Under the pieces are notes generated by a model, which saw only the letters and a program-made list of their open reading frames with translations, searched no databases and was not told the DNA's origin. Below, one piece after another: positions 60,239 to 61,458 of a stretch of 61,458 bases of DNA (position 1 is its first letter; each line of letters starts with the position of its first letter). Position numbers and translations under genes: made by a program. Source of the DNA: Candidatus Omnitrophota bacterium (GTDB lineage: Bacteria; Omnitrophota; JACPQZ01); contig JACPQZ010000013.1 in NCBI GenBank assembly GCA_016190205.1, positions 1-61,458 of the forward strand, in the 5' to 3' direction.

Positions 60239-61458
60239 CTAACGGGCCCCGCCCTCACGGAGCAATTGCGCGACCTCGGCATGGGGCAAACCCCGGGTGT
60301 AACGGAGGGCGGTCATCCCGCTCTTCGTGGCGGCGTTAATGTCGGCCCCGGCATCTATGAGTAATTTCATGACATCTGTTTTCGGGCTTTCGTCCGAAGT
60401 GACCACGGCCCACATGAGGGCCGTGAGCCCCGATGAATCGCGCACGTTAAGATCTGCCCCCTCCTCGATCAGGACGCGCGCCGCTTCAACATGCCCTTCA
60501 ATCACTGCCGTCATCAGTAAGGTGGTCCCAAATTTTCCCTCGGTATTGGGATCCATGCCGGCTTCTAGAAGGAGCCGCACAGTCTCGGCATCGCCCGCTT
60601 TAGCCTTTTCCAAAAGCACGTTTTCGCTGACCTCAACGCCACGCTCTTTAAGTTTTTCGACGGCCGCGGTACGAAGCTTGTTTTCCTCCTCCGTACTCTC
60701 CGGCGCCACCGCGACAGGAGAAATAAGCTCAAGCGGCGCGGGAGGCTCCACGAGCGGCACCACCTGCAGTGGCTCCACGACCGGCGCAGTCTGCTCAAGC
60801 TCCACGACCGGCGCAATGTGCTCAAGCTCCACGACCGGCGCAGTCTGCTCAAGCTCCACGACCGGCGCAATGTGCTCCGGTCGGACCACCGGCACGGCTT
60901 GCGGGGGCTCTGGCCTTACCACCGGCACAGCTTGCGGGGGCACCGGCTCGATCGCCGGTGAGACCGGAGGGACCTCAACTATAGGTTCAGAAGGAACATG
61001 GGGCACAGGAATGGGCGGCGCCGGTTTCGGTATCTCTGCAAAAACGGCCCGGACCTCTTTCGCGCTGTTCATCTCGAGGGTCTCTTTAGGTTTGGAACCC
61101 GAAAGCGCGCCCTCCCAATTGAGGAAGATGTAGCCTTCCGACGGCTCCGCCTTGAGCCTGACCCTTGTCCCGTGCGCGTATTCAGCCGCTTCGGGGTCGA
61201 GTAATACTTTCCCATGTTCCGCTGTGACCGTTAAGGCGTAGCGAGTGGTTTCAAACAAGGCCGTGACGTTTTTGGGCGAATCCATGACAAGAGCGGCTTT
61301 AAGTTCCGATCCTGAAAGGTCCCCCTGCCAGCCGGTGAAATGGTAGCCCTCAAGGGGAAGGGCTTTTAAGGCGACCCGGGTGCCGTGGGCGTAGTCGGCC
61401 TCTTGAGGGGAGGCCTCAATCCTTCCGCCCTCGCTTTTGAGGGTGAGGGAGTGGCGCA
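60239..61458 (-). CDS. InlB-like repeat/ankyrin protein (partial, 5' end outside)
   Basis: The frame is open to the right edge, so the start is missing. Two divergent InlB B-type repeats (AYxHGTRVxLKAxPxEGYxFxxW pattern: ADYAHGTRVALKALPLEGYHF and AEYAHGTRVRLKAEPSEGYIF) come first. Then a Pro/Val/Glu-rich linker with several near-identical nine-residue units (VVELEQTAP, VVELEHIAP). The end is about four ankyrin repeats (DAETVRLLLEAGMDPN, GHVEAARVLIEEGADLN, GADINAATKSGMTALRY). Likely an exported or surface protein mediating protein contacts. Confidence 0.85.
   Translation of the reverse strand, partial: RHSLTLKSEGGRIEASPQEADYAHGTRVALKALPLEGYHFTGWQGDLSGSELKAALVMDSPKNVTALFETTRYALTVTAEHGKVLLDPEAAEYAHGTRVRLKAEPSEGYIFLNWEGALSGSKPKETLEMNSAKEVRAVFAEIPKPAPPIPVPHVPSEPIVEVPPVSPAIEPVPPQAVPVVRPEPPQAVPVVRPEHIAPVVELEQTAPVVELEHIAPVVELEQTAPVVEPLQVVPLVEPPAPLELISPVAVAPESTEEENKLRTAAVEKLKERGVEVSENVLLEKAKAGDAETVRLLLEAGMDPNTEGKFGTTLLMTAVIEGHVEAARVLIEEGADLNVRDSSGLTALMWAVVTSDESPKTDVMKLLIDAGADINAATKSGMTALRYTRGLPHAEVAQLLREGGAR

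Noticed and set aside
60327-61133. A 268-codon plus-strand Ser/Thr/Gly-rich frame opposite the ankyrin protein
   Set aside because: Its composition is the mirror of the VVELE/ankyrin repeats on the real strand.

Overview
The window looks like chromosome from an uncultured Gram-negative (diderm) bacterium of moderately high GC. The evidence for two membranes is an LPS-assembly protein LptD, lipobox lipoproteins and outer-membrane barrels. The mixture (RpoN, GEMM-I c-di-GMP riboswitch, EPS-type MarR regulator, TIGR04073-like exosortase-associated protein, carbamoyltransferase with two tiny membrane partners) fits an Omnitrophota or Deltaproteobacteria-like lineage. That placement is inference; no rRNA gene is present. 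No phage, IS element or CRISPR array was seen.

Layout. 1-10.4 kb (minus strand) is surface polysaccharide precursor synthesis. A nine-gene run, ugd, rmlC-like, rmlA, rmlB, rmlD, uxs, DegT aminotransferase, epimerase and GT2, reads from a good sigma70 promoter at 10.4 kb, and nearly all start/stop codons overlap. Downstream, an EPS-type regulator with twin operators drives a ThDP dehydrogenase E1 alpha/beta pair. 10.5-18.3 kb (minus) holds accD, a MalK/UgpC-type ATPase, two GGDEF proteins, a small transaldolase and lptD. accD has a promoter whose -10 lies inside an 18-bp palindrome. 18.5-25.3 kb holds rpoN, a receiver protein, a hybrid histidine kinase, and a lipoprotein/outer-membrane barrel pair behind a sigma54-type promoter. 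25.3-28.1 kb encodes two very acidic secreted proteins built from seven-residue repeats, transcribed behind a c-di-GMP-I riboswitch and an intrinsic terminator. 28.1-34.5 kb holds tRNA-Thr(CGT), tRNA-Phe(GAA), aroD, pyrE, a GT4, a HAMP protein, a ROK kinase and small exported proteins. 34.6-39.2 kb holds a carbamoyltransferase module with an SGNH hydrolase and a peroxiredoxin. 39.4-53.3 kb encodes very large secreted proteins: a beta-helix protein, a subtilase with FG-GAP repeats and a dockerin, and a G8-domain beta-helix protein. It also holds a TMTC-like membrane TPR protein and a TlpA-like protein. 53.5-61.5 kb holds an aldehyde dehydrogenase, an ECF sigma with putative anti-sigma, a repeat-rich periplasmic protein, a receiver, manC, two 5'-truncated gene remnants meeting near 59,390, and a partial ankyrin protein.

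The most unusual signal is a family of low-complexity arrays in a 7-bp register. They lie in or beside at least eleven gene boundaries between 16.2 and 56.1 kb, and some run into coding sequence, where they encode gene starts or ends. Their sequences differ from array to array but the register holds, with up to about 20 consecutive heptamers, and some blocks recur exactly at distant sites. The second major signal is the c-di-GMP riboswitch circuit: the window encodes two GGDEF proteins (possible makers of the signal) and an RNA sensor controlling two acidic secreted repeat proteins.
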